A stretch of 49,891 bases of DNA, taken from positions 1 to 49,891 of the forward strand of contig CALGAO010000092.1 in assembly GCA_937957685.1 (NCBI GenBank), in the 5' to 3' direction. The translations under genes were made by a program, and so were the position numbers. Below are positions 42,599 through 49,891 of the stretch, one piece after another. The notes below the pieces were generated by a model. That model saw only the letters and a list, made by a program, of their open reading frames with translations, made no database searches and was not told where the DNA came from. This DNA comes from an uncultured Paenibacillaceae bacterium. GTDB lineage: Bacteria; Bacillota; Bacilli; Paenibacillales; DA-C8. The stretch's first letter is position 1. Each line of letters opens with the position of its first letter.

Positions 42599-45022
42599 TC
42601 ATGCTTTTTTCTCAAAATAAACGTGCAAGCGATACTCGCATATGTCACGAGTCCATGCATAAAGCACTTCAAGAGTTTTCCTGACCAATCCCTCTAATGA
42701 CCTGATTGTAAACACACCATCTTGAAAGGTAATCTGTCCTTTGGAGCTTTGGCTCCATTTGGTCATCGGCATTTTGGCTATCAGACTGGCGACCTTCTTC
42801 TCATCATATACATGAAGTTTGGTAGTTTCTCCATCTGAAAAATCAATCTTTTTACGATACTCTTTCGAAGTTAAATAATGATGGAAAAATGACGCAGCTT
42901 CTTGCGGTGTTATCGGCTTATCCCAATGCTCGGGCCCTCTTTGAAGCATCGCCAACAAGAGAACCATCTTGTAGCTCTTGGTCATGACAGTACCTTCGAC
43001 TTCCCTCAGCCATGCTTCATGAGTCAGGAATAATTCTGCATGATGATCGGACAGTTCATCGGCCCAATATAAAAAGCCCACATATGAACCAAACTCCTGG
43101 CGATACTCCCGAGACGGCGCACTGCCATGCAAATGCAGTTCCAGATAACTCGGCCTGCGACCCAACTCCTGCTTCAGTGTAAGATAGGCGCTATACAGCT
43201 TTTCTTTTCTCGGTTGTTTCTTGGCGGCGAGCTCCTTCAACAGATCGATCACGCCAAGCTCCAGTTCTATGAGGCAGTTGGGAGGAGGTGTAATCGCTGC
43301 ATACTTTTCACCCTTCTTTTTGCCCTTCTCTTCTGCCTCTGTAGTACCCAATAACTGCAGCTTCAGATCAGCATTGCGATAGTTGCCTATGAGGTCGATG
43401 ATCGTGCAATATTGCTTTCCTTCTGCGAGCCGAAGTCCCCTTCCTACTTGCTGAGTGAAAACAGTGAGAGATTCTGTTGGCCTGACGAACAATAACGTAT
43501 CAACACTTGGGATATCCACCCCTTCATTGAACAAGTCGACGGTTAAGATCATCTCCAGTTCTCCTGTTTCCAATCGACGAATCGCCTCTTGTCGAGACAT
43601 CTCGACGGTCTTCGAGTGAAGACTCAGCGCCTTGACTTGATTCTCATTGAAATAAGCTGCCAGAAAATCAGCCTGACGAATCGAGGAACAGAAGCATAGT
43701 GTCCGGGACTGTTTATATTTAAACCAAGCCGAGTATATCCTTTCGGCCATTTCTGTCCGAGTCTGAACGGCAGCCAATTCATCTTCATCGTACTTGTTTC
43801 CCAGCCATTTGATCTGAGTATAATCCGTATCGTCGTACACGCCATAATAGTGAAATGGAGACAGCCACCCTTTCGAAATCGCTTCGATAAAATGAATCTG
43901 ATAGGCCACATTCCCGTCGCATAGTGCATAGATATCTTTGCCATCCATACGATCGGGTGTTGCAGTCAGGCCTAGCAGAAATTTCGGTTTGAAATATTCA
44001 ATAACCGCTCGATATGACTTGGCAGCCGCATGATGGAACTCGTCCACGATGATCAGATCAAAATCTTTTTTATCGAAGCGCTCTCTATGCTTCTTCATGG
44101 CCAGTGTAAAAATTGATGCAAAAATAATATCGGAACCAGCTTCTTTTTCTTGTCCATTGTACAAACCGCCTGTTCTATCCGGCATGATCCTCTCAAACGA
44201 TCTCTTGGCTTGAAATAAAATCTCCTCTCGATGGGCGATAAAAAGCACTCTTCTGAATGTTTGTGCAAAGAATCCTGCCAGATAGGTCTTTCCCAAGCCA
44301 GTCGCCATGATCACCATAGCGCGGTCATAACCTTCATCCAGTGTCGCTTCCAGTGCCTCAAGTGCGAACAACTGTGCATCCCGTGGGGAAACTTTGGCAA
44401 CATTAATGGACTCCGGAGCATCCACACTTGCATCATTTCTCGGAAGCATCTCCGCTTGTTCCATCTCTGATATCGCTTTGACCAATTCCGGATACTTCTT
44501 GCGGTTGATTGCATATTCCTCTTCATACTGAAGGATGAATTGCTCATTCAACGGAACTGTCTGCTCATGGTAGAAACTCCGAAAGAACTGCTCCAATGCA
44601 TGTTGAAAGGTAAATGGTTCCAAACCGGCATCGACTGCCAGGTTCCATTCGTATCCCAGCTTGAAGGCAGACAAAGACATGTTTGATGAACCAACGATCA
44701 TCAAACCTTGTCCATTCTCATAGTCGAGCAGGTATGCCTTCGGGTGAAAAGATGTACCCATGCTTCGCCAAAACCTTACCTCTATTTCTTCTCCAATAGA
44801 GATCAGACGGCGCAACGCTTTCGGTTCTGTTATGAACAGATAATCACCAGCGAGTATCTTCACCTCCGCTTTCCGCTCCGAAGCACTTCTGAGATGAGGT
44901 TCAAGCAATTTTACTCCTGATTCCATTGCGAATGACGTCATGATATAGATGCCTGACGCCTTCTCAATCGCAGGCAACAATTCATCCGCCAGATTTTCAG
45001 TTATGAGCTTGATCTTCGGCAT
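42599..45022 (-). CDS. Phospholipase-D-nuclease / SF2 helicase fusion
   Basis: This 807-residue protein joins an N-terminal phospholipase-D-type nuclease domain to an SF2 helicase. One HKD motif is visible: His93, Lys95 and Asp100 in FHPKAYLLD, then GSSN at 111-114. Single-HKD enzymes work as dimers. The helicase has Walker A ATGLGKT (240-246), IVDEFHHA (325-332), GLTATPDRMD and motif VI QQVGRGLRL. The last 220 residues (MTKSYKMVLLLAMLQRGPEHWDKP) resemble the DUF3427 region of related proteins. Proteins of this layout are frequent in bacterial defence and repair gene sets. ATG 45022 follows AAGGCGG and lies 32 bases after the methyltransferase stop, so the two form an operon. Confidence 0.88.
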   Translation of the reverse strand: MPKIKLITENLADELLPAIEKASGIYIMTSFAMESGVKLLEPHLRSASERKAEVKILAGDYLFITEPKALRRLISIGEEIEVRFWRSMGTSFHPKAYLLDYENGQGLMIVGSSNMSLSAFKLGYEWNLAVDAGLEPFTFQHALEQFFRSFYHEQTVPLNEQFILQYEEEYAINRKKYPELVKAISEMEQAEMLPRNDASVDAPESINVAKVSPRDAQLFALEALEATLDEGYDRAMVIMATGLGKTYLAGFFAQTFRRVLFIAHREEILFQAKRSFERIMPDRTGGLYNGQEKEAGSDIIFASIFTLAMKKHRERFDKKDFDLIIVDEFHHAAAKSYRAVIEYFKPKFLLGLTATPDRMDGKDIYALCDGNVAYQIHFIEAISKGWLSPFHYYGVYDDTDYTQIKWLGNKYDEDELAAVQTRTEMAERIYSAWFKYKQSRTLCFCSSIRQADFLAAYFNENQVKALSLHSKTVEMSRQEAIRRLETGELEMILTVDLFNEGVDIPSVDTLLFVRPTESLTVFTQQVGRGLRLAEGKQYCTIIDLIGNYRNADLKLQLLGTTEAEEKGKKKGEKYAAITPPPNCLIELELGVIDLLKELAAKKQPRKEKLYSAYLTLKQELGRRPSYLELHLHGSAPSREYRQEFGSYVGFLYWADELSDHHAELFLTHEAWLREVEGTVMTKSYKMVLLLAMLQRGPEHWDKPITPQEAASFFHHYLTSKEYRKKIDFSDGETTKLHVYDEKKVASLIAKMPMTKWSQSSKGQITFQDGVFTIRSLEGLVRKTLEVLYAWTRDICEYRLHVYFEKKA

Positions 45023-45054
45023 GACACTGAACCGCCTTAACGATTAGGGTTTGT

Positions 45055-45657
45055 CTATTTTCGAAGTGTAAAGGATTGAAAATGCGGTGTCCCTTTACCC
45101 AAATCAACTGTATGGAAATCAATCACCTGAAACTTTTTTCCCAGTATCTCTAACAGAACTTCATCTTCATACATTGCGAAGAAACGTTTTGGCTCGTAAG
45201 TATCAGCTTCCCAGATCCCTTCGGTATTCTGGCCTCCATACACCCCACAAAAGAACAACCCTTCCGGTTTCAGCACATGAAAGATTTGAGCCAGAACATC
45301 AGTCAATTGCGGCTTGGGCACATGCAACAGGCAGTTCATCGCATAAACTGCATCGAAAGACGTTGGGGAGAAATCAAGATGGTAAAAATCCATGCAATGT
45401 GCATTCAAACCTTTCTCCCTGCAAAGCTTGACCATTTCCTCTGACAGGTCAATGCAGGTTACCTGGAGACCAGACTGTTGGAAGTAGAGGCTATCTCGTC
45501 CTGGTCCTGCGCCAATCTCCAAGATATTATGACAGTTCTCAGTTTTCAAACGATTGAGAAACTGCTCACGCTCCTGAAACTTCCAATCGGCCATTTCCAT
45601 TTTGTCACGATCATGCGCATGATTGTTATAGGCTTGCTTCAGGATCTTTTTATACAT
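45055..45657 (-). CDS. Class I SAM-dependent methyltransferase
   Basis: This 200-residue enzyme has the Rossmann-type SAM site: motif I NILEIGAGPGRDS, motif II TCIDLSEEMVKL and motif IV YAMNCLLHVP. It looks like a small-molecule or protein methyltransferase of the Methyltransf_11/25 group: no DNA-methylase DPPY or target-recognition domain is present. ATG 45657 follows AAGGAGAT. It is the first gene of a two-gene operon with the PLD-helicase fusion. The pairing is unusual and the substrate unknown. Confidence 0.88.
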   Translation of the reverse strand: MYKKILKQAYNNHAHDRDKMEMADWKFQEREQFLNRLKTENCHNILEIGAGPGRDSLYFQQSGLQVTCIDLSEEMVKLCREKGLNAHCMDFYHLDFSPTSFDAVYAMNCLLHVPKPQLTDVLAQIFHVLKPEGLFFCGVYGGQNTEGIWEADTYEPKRFFAMYEDEVLLEILGKKFQVIDFHTVDLGKGTPHFQSFTLRK

Positions 45658-45698
45658 AAAAGTTTATCTCCTTCGGTTTTGTTCTGTTTACAAGAATG

Positions 45699-45881
45699 CT
45701 ATCGAACGAAAAAGATGCAGACTCCTCTCACATTGACCTTGTATGTCTGCACTGGGGGAATCTGCTGCATCCCCAGTATTCGACGCCATGACTGTTTTTC
45801 CTCTTCACCATTGGCGATCCACACTGGCGCTTTCATCCGCTTGTAATTGCATCCCCATTTGCTACAATAATTTTCTCTCAC
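45699..45881 (-). CDS. Possible 60-residue ORF overlapping the WYL gene stop
   Basis: GTG 45881-45879 overlaps the TGA of the WYL regulator (GTGA), a layout seen in coupled genes. The frame reads RENYCSKWGCNYKRMKAPVW and continues to TAG 45699. It has no strong ribosome binding site of its own and no recognised domain. It could be a real coupled small protein or chance. It is the only candidate in 45658-45877. Confidence 0.25.
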   Translation of the reverse strand: MRENYCSKWGCNYKRMKAPVWIANGEEEKQSWRRILGMQQIPPVQTYKVNVRGVCIFFVR

Positions 45882-46831
45882 CCATACAGCTTCAACCACT
45901 CCTCCAGCCGCTGCCGGAAGCGCTCGCGAACCTCGATCGGCTCCAGGATCTCGGCCGACGGGCCGTACTTGACGACCCATTCCATGAACTCCTGTTCATG
46001 GTTGACCGTCACCTCGAACAGCAGGCCGCCATCCGGCAGGTCGGTCAGCCTCGGTCGGACGAACATTTCCTCTTCCTTGATGTATCTCGCGACATCCGAC
46101 GCGAAGCGAATCTTGAACTTGATCAGCTCATCGCCGCGGCGGATCGACCAGCAATGCTTCATATATTGCGCCAGATCGAAGCCGCTCTTGTCGAAGCAGC
46201 GATCCGTCTTCACCACATCACGGAAGCGACTGATGCGGAAGGTCCGCACCTCCTGCTTCATGTGGCAATAGCCGATCAGATAGAAGCGCTGGTCGCGCGG
46301 CACGAGATAGTATGGATCGATCTCCCGCTCCGTCTCCTCGTCGCGCATCTGCGTATAGTATACGCTGCGAATCGTCTTCTGCTCGATGATCGCCTGCATG
46401 ATCGGCAGCAGGAAATTGCCTGTATCCTCCTCCCGATAGGCCGGGGTCCCCATCTGGATGATGCCGGCGATTGCCTCGATCGTCTCGTAACGTTTGCGCG
46501 TCTCTTTCACATGGGCGGCCATCACCTTGTCGTAAGCGGATTCAAATCCTGGCGGCAGCTTGCTCTTGTCTATGACGGACGGCAGGACGGTGAACACCAG
46601 CTCCTCCTGCTCGGTGAAATTCAACGGATACATCGCGAAGTTCCCCTCGAATCGGTAGCCTCTGCCATATTCACCTCTCACGATCGGCGCTACCGAATCC
46701 AGGAGCTGCAGATCCCGGTAGATCGTGCGCTCCGTCGTCTCGAACCGGTCCGCCAGCTCTTTCGCCGTGATGCCCGGATTGGCTTGAATCGCCATCAACA
46801 TCGACAACAGCCGGATCAGTCTCTCTGTCAT
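45878..46831 (-). CDS. WYL-domain transcriptional regulator (YafY-like)
   Basis: This 317-residue regulator has an N-terminal helix-turn-helix (ITAKELADRFETTERTIYRDLQLL) and a WYL ligand-sensing domain (about 140-220; IRSVYYTQMRDEETEREIDPYYLVPRDQRFYLIGYC) followed by a WCX-type C-terminus. WYL regulators often sense nucleic-acid-derived or other small ligands and are enriched next to defence genes, but many control ordinary metabolism. ATG 46831 follows GGAGG. It lies upstream, on the same strand, of the methyltransferase/PLD-helicase operon and downstream of the HIRAN gene. Confidence 0.92.
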   Translation of the reverse strand: MTERLIRLLSMLMAIQANPGITAKELADRFETTERTIYRDLQLLDSVAPIVRGEYGRGYRFEGNFAMYPLNFTEQEELVFTVLPSVIDKSKLPPGFESAYDKVMAAHVKETRKRYETIEAIAGIIQMGTPAYREEDTGNFLLPIMQAIIEQKTIRSVYYTQMRDEETEREIDPYYLVPRDQRFYLIGYCHMKQEVRTFRISRFRDVVKTDRCFDKSGFDLAQYMKHCWSIRRGDELIKFKIRFASDVARYIKEEEMFVRPRLTDLPDGGLLFEVTVNHEQEFMEWVVKYGPSAEILEPIEVRERFRQRLEEWLKLYG

Positions 46832-46916
46832 GCGGGATTTACCTCCATCCAAGTTAGCATCAACAAGATCCCATCACTTCCAGTATTCGACACGAGACCT
46901 AGTTCACCCTGCCTAA

Positions 46917-47279
46917 TTAGTCAGAAAAAATAAGAGAATCTGCCCCCTCCTTAAAGGCCATATACAATTCATGCAGATCCGGCGTCACTTCCACGATCAC
47001 CAGATCCTTCACCACGAAACGTACGATCCCTGTCACATGCTCCTCGAACTTGTCATAGATTCGCCCTGCACTCCAGCAGCCTCTCGGTACCGAATGCGTA
47101 TTGTTGGCCACATAGCCGATCGTGCCGATCGGTGTCATCGCAGCGCGAATCGCTTCCTGATCATGCAGATTGTCAGGCTCCTTCTTCAGATGAACGAGCT
47201 GTCCGGGTTTCAGAAAGTCCGTACCGAAGTAATGCTTGGTGCCGGTTATTGCCACATAGATTTTATCGTCGTGTATCAT
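46917..47279 (-). CDS. Stand-alone HIRAN domain protein
   Basis: This 120-residue protein consists of a HIRAN fold: YVAITGTKHYFGTDFLKPG, LKKEPDNLHDQEAIRAA and IGYVANNTHSV match the family's core. HIRAN domains bind DNA 3' ends or damaged DNA and are usually attached to helicases or nucleases. A free-standing copy near a PLD-helicase gene is suggestive. ATG 47279 follows GGAGGAGAGG; an earlier in-frame ATG at 47303 lies upstream of that site. The 250 bases upstream (47280-47532) hold no recognised gene. Confidence 0.85.
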   Translation of the reverse strand: MIHDDKIYVAITGTKHYFGTDFLKPGQLVHLKKEPDNLHDQEAIRAAMTPIGTIGYVANNTHSVPRGCWSAGRIYDKFEEHVTGIVRFVVKDLVIVEVTPDLHELYMAFKEGADSLIFSD

Positions 47280-47532
47280 CGTTGTCCTCTCCTCCGTCAT
47301 CAACCGTGTATCTCCGGCTATTGTTCTAATCGTTTATTATCGCAACTCTCTCAGACGGATGATTGTCAGCGAATGTATGTTCTTGGATAGAAAAAAGAAA
47401 AACAGCGTACCGACCTTCCATCAGCACACTGCAGATCACGACAACGTATATCACTGTCTGAACAGACTGTAACGGACTCCACTGACACTGCCAGCGGTGT
47501 TGAAACGAATGTTCTGGCAACATCTGGGGCCG

Positions 47533-47844
47533 TCAGTTCTCCACCTGCCACAGATACTTCTCCAGATCGACTCTCCCATGCTCGTCCACTTCGACGCCAT
47601 CTTCCCGCAGGCAGGCCGTCTGTTCCTGGCGGAAGATCTCATCCTGGAAGGCGATCTCGCCTTTGCTGTTGACAACCCGAAACCATGGGAGATTGTACTT
47701 CCGCGTTGACGTGTACAGGATGCGCACCACTTGTCTCGCCCCTCGGCGGTTCCCGGCCATCTCGGCGATTCGCCCGTACGTCGTCACCGTGCCCGACGGA
47801 ATCGACTGGATAATCTCGATTACCTTCATCGTAAATGGCGACAT
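47533..47844 (-). CDS. Alkyltransferase-like protein (MGMT fold, Cys replaced by Trp)
   Basis: This 103-residue protein has the DNA-binding domain of O6-alkylguanine DNA alkyltransferases: VTTYGRIAEMAGNRRGARQV with the helix-turn-helix and Arg finger, then LPWFRVVNSKGEIAF. In active enzymes the second motif is PCHRVV. Here Cys is Trp and His is Phe, the hallmark of alkyltransferase-like (ATL) proteins, which bind alkylated guanine and hand it to nucleotide excision repair. ATG 47844 lies 11 bases after AAAGGAG; the frame extends to a TTG at 47868. It is upstream of the HIRAN gene on the same strand. Confidence 0.93.
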   Translation of the reverse strand: MSPFTMKVIEIIQSIPSGTVTTYGRIAEMAGNRRGARQVVRILYTSTRKYNLPWFRVVNSKGEIAFQDEIFRQEQTACLREDGVEVDEHGRVDLEKYLWQVEN

Positions 47845-47966
47845 CCGAACATCCGCTCCTTTGTCCAACTTTTATCGTTCACTCGTATCTTACCATAATC
47901 ACTCTCTTCACAGTTCATTCCCCCGCCGCTCTTCCTCTAACGGACACAGAGAGACTGTCTATTTAA

Positions 47967-48224
47967 TGTTTCGAGACTAGCACCTATGCTGCAAGCATCG
48001 TAGATCAGATAGGTGTGAAAGTCTATATCGATAAATTAGTTGGAAGCAACTGGGTGCAAGTCACATCCGTAACGGATTCATATAGCGTAAATAGTGATGA
48101 GCACATTGTTGCTTTTACAGCATCTGTTACTGCGGGAAACACTTATCGCATCCGATGCACCTTTTGGATTAAGGAAGGCAGTGTAACGGAAGAAGGAAGC
48201 CGTTGGTATTCCATTTCCATTTAA
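47967..48224 (+). pseudogene. C-terminal remnant of a small secreted beta-sandwich protein
   Basis: From the codon after TAA 47964-47966, the frame reads STYAASIVDQIGVKVYIDKL, then GSNWVQVTSVTDSYSV and TAGNTYRIRCTFWIKEGSV, ending SRWYSISI. This alternating beta pattern resembles the C-terminal half of small secreted Bacillota proteins (DUF6147-like). No signal peptide or good start is present; GTG 48015 lacks a ribosome binding site. A strong terminator follows, as for a real gene. It appears to have lost its 5' half. The interval 47845-48297 holds nothing else recognised. Confidence 0.45.
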
Positions 48225-48252
48225 CCTTCTTGAAGCGTAATGTCATATTCAT

Positions 48253-48290
48253 AGAAGCATCTATGCAGCAAACATAGATGCTTCTGATTT
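48253..48290 (+). terminator. Terminator downstream of the secreted-protein remnant
   Basis: Perfect 13-bp arms (48253-48265 and 48273-48285; AGAAGCATCTATG) enclose a seven-base loop, followed on the plus strand by GATTTTT. The direction fits the remnant gene and not the anti-sigma gene beyond it. Confidence 0.85.
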
Positions 48291-48297
48291 TTATCAT

Positions 48298-49059
48298 TTA
48301 CTCAGAAGCAATGATTTTGTTGCTTAGTTCAATGATCCTTTCTCTCGATAATTCACCTATAATCATCACATGGATCGAATTAACCACAAACTCCATGGAA
48401 TACCGTCCCTCACCTGCCGGGCTTAAATAGCCTGCTCTTCCATGAATAAGATGCTCTTCGATTGAGCCTTCATTTCCGCCAGATACCAGAAGTTCATCCT
48501 CCCCTAACAGAGAGAAATTCAGGTTTATGATCTGATCAGACCCAATCTCGCTCACTTGAATTCGTAACTTATCATTTTGATTAGATGATTTGTAATCATA
48601 CAACCAGGCATGTCGAACTGTAAATTCCTTGGATAAAAAAGCAAGGTTGGGCAACTGCACGCCATTCAATTGCCTGATCTCTTCCACTCGAACCTCATGT
48701 CTTTCAACACCTTCCATACTAATATGTTGCTCCTCTGTTTCTTCCCGGCTTGCGGGACTCGAGGGTGATCCGAAGAGAAAGCCAATACTCCCATCCTCGA
48801 AATTTATGATTTTCTGTACGATGATGGAAAATGCCTTGACTACCTGGGGAGAATTTGATATAACCGCACCGAAGCAAATAGACAGCAGAATAATTGCAGC
48901 AATGTTCAGTCGATTTAATCGTCGCTGCCTCACTTTCTTCATATCCACTATATGTTTAACTTTTTCCCATGAGGACAAACTGTCCGGAATCCCTTTAATT
49001 TCTTTAATCGCCTGATCATAGTACTGATCAAACATCTTCTCGAACTCTGCTTCCTTCAT
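48298..49059 (-). CDS. Anti-sigma-factor-like membrane protein (DUF4367-type C-terminus)
   Basis: This 253-residue protein has a cytoplasmic N-terminal region of about 50 residues, one transmembrane helix (LNIAAIILLSICFGAVI, about 51-68) and an extracellular part. The C-terminal 70 residues (HGRAGYLSPAGEGRYSMEFVV to LSRERIIELSNKI) match DUF4367-like domains typical of Bacillota anti-sigma partners. The gene starts four bases after the sigma-factor stop, so the two are one operon. It probably holds the sigma factor inactive at the membrane until an outside signal arrives. Confidence 0.82.
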   Translation of the reverse strand: MKEAEFEKMFDQYYDQAIKEIKGIPDSLSSWEKVKHIVDMKKVRQRRLNRLNIAAIILLSICFGAVISNSPQVVKAFSIIVQKIINFEDGSIGFLFGSPSSPASREETEEQHISMEGVERHEVRVEEIRQLNGVQLPNLAFLSKEFTVRHAWLYDYKSSNQNDKLRIQVSEIGSDQIINLNFSLLGEDELLVSGGNEGSIEEHLIHGRAGYLSPAGEGRYSMEFVVNSIHVMIIGELSRERIIELSNKIIASE

Positions 49060-49063
49060 AAAA

Positions 49064-49621
49064 TCACATCCAATCGAATTTCATCTTGTTTTTGATCTCT
49101 TTGCGTGCGCGATGCAATTTCTGCTTCACATTGTTTTCTGGAAGATCCAGTTGTTCTGAAATCTCCTTGTAACTCAACCCCTGTGACCTAAGTTCAATTA
49201 ATATTCGATATTCCTGCTTCAGACAACCCAGGTAGTACTTTAAACTCTCCAGAAATATCTTTGATTCCACTTCGTCCTCTACCGAATAATTGAATTGAGC
49301 ATCAATATCCCATACACTTTCCAGATCCGTATGGGCGTTTCTCTTTTTTTTCTCTCTTAAATGATTATATGTCGCATTTCGCAAAACGACTTTGATCCAA
49401 CCTCTTAACTTATTCACATCGTCATTAAAGTCCATACGAGGCACTTTATCGATCACTTTGATGAAGACTTCCTGCAATAAGTCTTCTGTTGATTGATGAT
49501 CTCGCAAAATAAAAAAAATGGTTCCGTTATATGTCCTGTAAAATGTCTGGTATACCAGTTTCTGAAGGCTTGGTTGAAGTCCGTAAAAATCAGTTAACAA
49601 CCATATCAACTTTTCATCCAT
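49064..49621 (-). CDS. ECF-type sigma-70 family RNA polymerase sigma factor
   Basis: This 185-residue sigma factor has region 2 (FYRTYNGTIFFILRDHQSTEDLLQEVFIKV, given here by its parts STEDLLQEVF and LRGWIKVVLRNATYNHLR) and region 4 (LSYKEISEQLDLPENNVKQ, a helix-turn-helix). A charged linker lies between. ATG 49621 follows AAAGGG. It is the first gene of an operon with the anti-sigma-like gene and likely drives its own promoter in the AT-rich leader (49622-49700). Target genes are unknown. Base composition is more AT-rich than in the sugar loci. Confidence 0.9.
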   Translation of the reverse strand: MDEKLIWLLTDFYGLQPSLQKLVYQTFYRTYNGTIFFILRDHQSTEDLLQEVFIKVIDKVPRMDFNDDVNKLRGWIKVVLRNATYNHLREKKKRNAHTDLESVWDIDAQFNYSVEDEVESKIFLESLKYYLGCLKQEYRILIELRSQGLSYKEISEQLDLPENNVKQKLHRARKEIKNKMKFDWM

Positions 49622-49716
49622 TTCGATCCCTTTCCAGGAGTCATTTATTGTCTATATATCATATATTACGTATTTATCGTACTTCCTGTAAATGAAGTAT
49701 AATGCAAATTGAAGAT

Positions 49717-49891
49717 CTAATGATGGTGCATCCCCAAGAAGTCGAAGCCTTCTTCTCCTGTCCAGAGCCCGACAATGCGCGTTTTCGTGGGGTGCAGGGT
49801 GAGTCCCAAGCGTTCCATGATCGCTCGTATGAGTTCATACGCCCGCTCAGCGTCCTTCCTCGTTTTGCAGATGACCACCAGATCGTCCGCA
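49717..49891 (-). CDS. Group II intron-type reverse transcriptase, partial and early-terminated
   Basis: The 57 residues seen begin at the catalytic box: ADDLVVICKTRKDAERAYEL (the base before the frame allows Tyr, giving YADD), then LGLTLHPTKTRIV and GFDFLGMHHH, ending at TAG. These are motifs 5 to 7 of LtrA-like reverse transcriptases. Full proteins continue 150 or more residues with thumb and maturase domains; here the frame stops right after motif 7. The gene enters from the right edge, so its start is not visible. It may be a truncated intron copy or a short reverse-transcriptase relative. Confidence 0.8.
   Translation of the reverse strand, partial: ADDLVVICKTRKDAERAYELIRAIMERLGLTLHPTKTRIVGLWTGEEGFDFLGMHHH

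Noticed and set aside
42599..45657. Type I or III restriction-modification system
   Set aside because: The helicase has a PLD nuclease and no specificity subunit, and the methyltransferase lacks DNA-methylase motifs; calling it R-M would overstate the evidence.

Overview
The window looks like chromosome from a Gram-positive, Paenibacillus-like member of the Bacillota (Paenibacillaceae). The evidence is three lipoprotein/permease sugar importers of the LplA-LplB-LplC kind that lack their own ATPase, a YesM/YesN-type two-component pair, AraC and LacI regulators beside glycoside hydrolases, an S-layer-homology (SLH) enzyme, strong AGGAGG ribosome binding sites with many GTG and TTG starts, and a sigma/anti-sigma pair ending in a DUF4367-like domain. 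Most of the window is GC-rich. The right end (about 42.2-49.9 kb) looks visibly more AT-rich and patchy.

Layout. 0-0.9 kb: the 3' end of a transposase-like ORF, then gene-free DNA with hairpins and a two-copy 52-bp tandem repeat. 0.86-14 kb (minus strand): a SIMPL-domain protein, then a carbohydrate-use locus. It holds a large GH106-like hydrolase, a solute-binding lipoprotein, a YesN-like response regulator, a YesM-like sensor kinase, two permeases and a GH3 beta-glucosidase. A 29-bp element (25/29 identical) lies upstream of both the binding-protein gene and the permease pair, so both units probably answer to the same regulator. 14.3-21.1 kb: a plus-strand AAA_14/DUF4143 ATPase, an SLH-amidase gene broken by one in-frame amber codon, an ABC exporter half-transporter and a membrane-anchored TPR protein.

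21.2-27.5 kb: a second importer with a rearranged look. The binding protein and a beta-propeller protein are on the minus strand, beside a 5'-truncated AraC regulator, while both permeases are on the plus strand. 27.5-34.5 kb: a formate/nitrite-type channel and a 1979-residue DUF4011-type SF1 helicase with a Vsr-like nuclease domain, a candidate phage-defence protein. 34.7-40.9 kb: a complete third locus, LacI regulator, LplB-like and LplC-like permeases, binding protein and GH30 hydrolase, with three AAACGTTT-centred operators that imply self-regulation and control of the operon.

41.2-49.9 kb: a leucine-rich-repeat protein, a small ORF, an operon of a SAM methyltransferase and a phospholipase-D/SF2-helicase fusion, then a WYL regulator, a stand-alone HIRAN protein and an alkyltransferase-like protein whose reactive Cys is replaced by Trp. 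This group mixes DNA processing, damage sensing and regulation and is the best place to look for a new defence or repair system. It is followed by a decayed secreted-protein remnant, an ECF sigma factor with its anti-sigma partner, and the C-terminal part of a group II intron-type reverse transcriptase that ends early. No tRNA, rRNA or CRISPR array was seen. Family assignments rest on motif recognition by eye.
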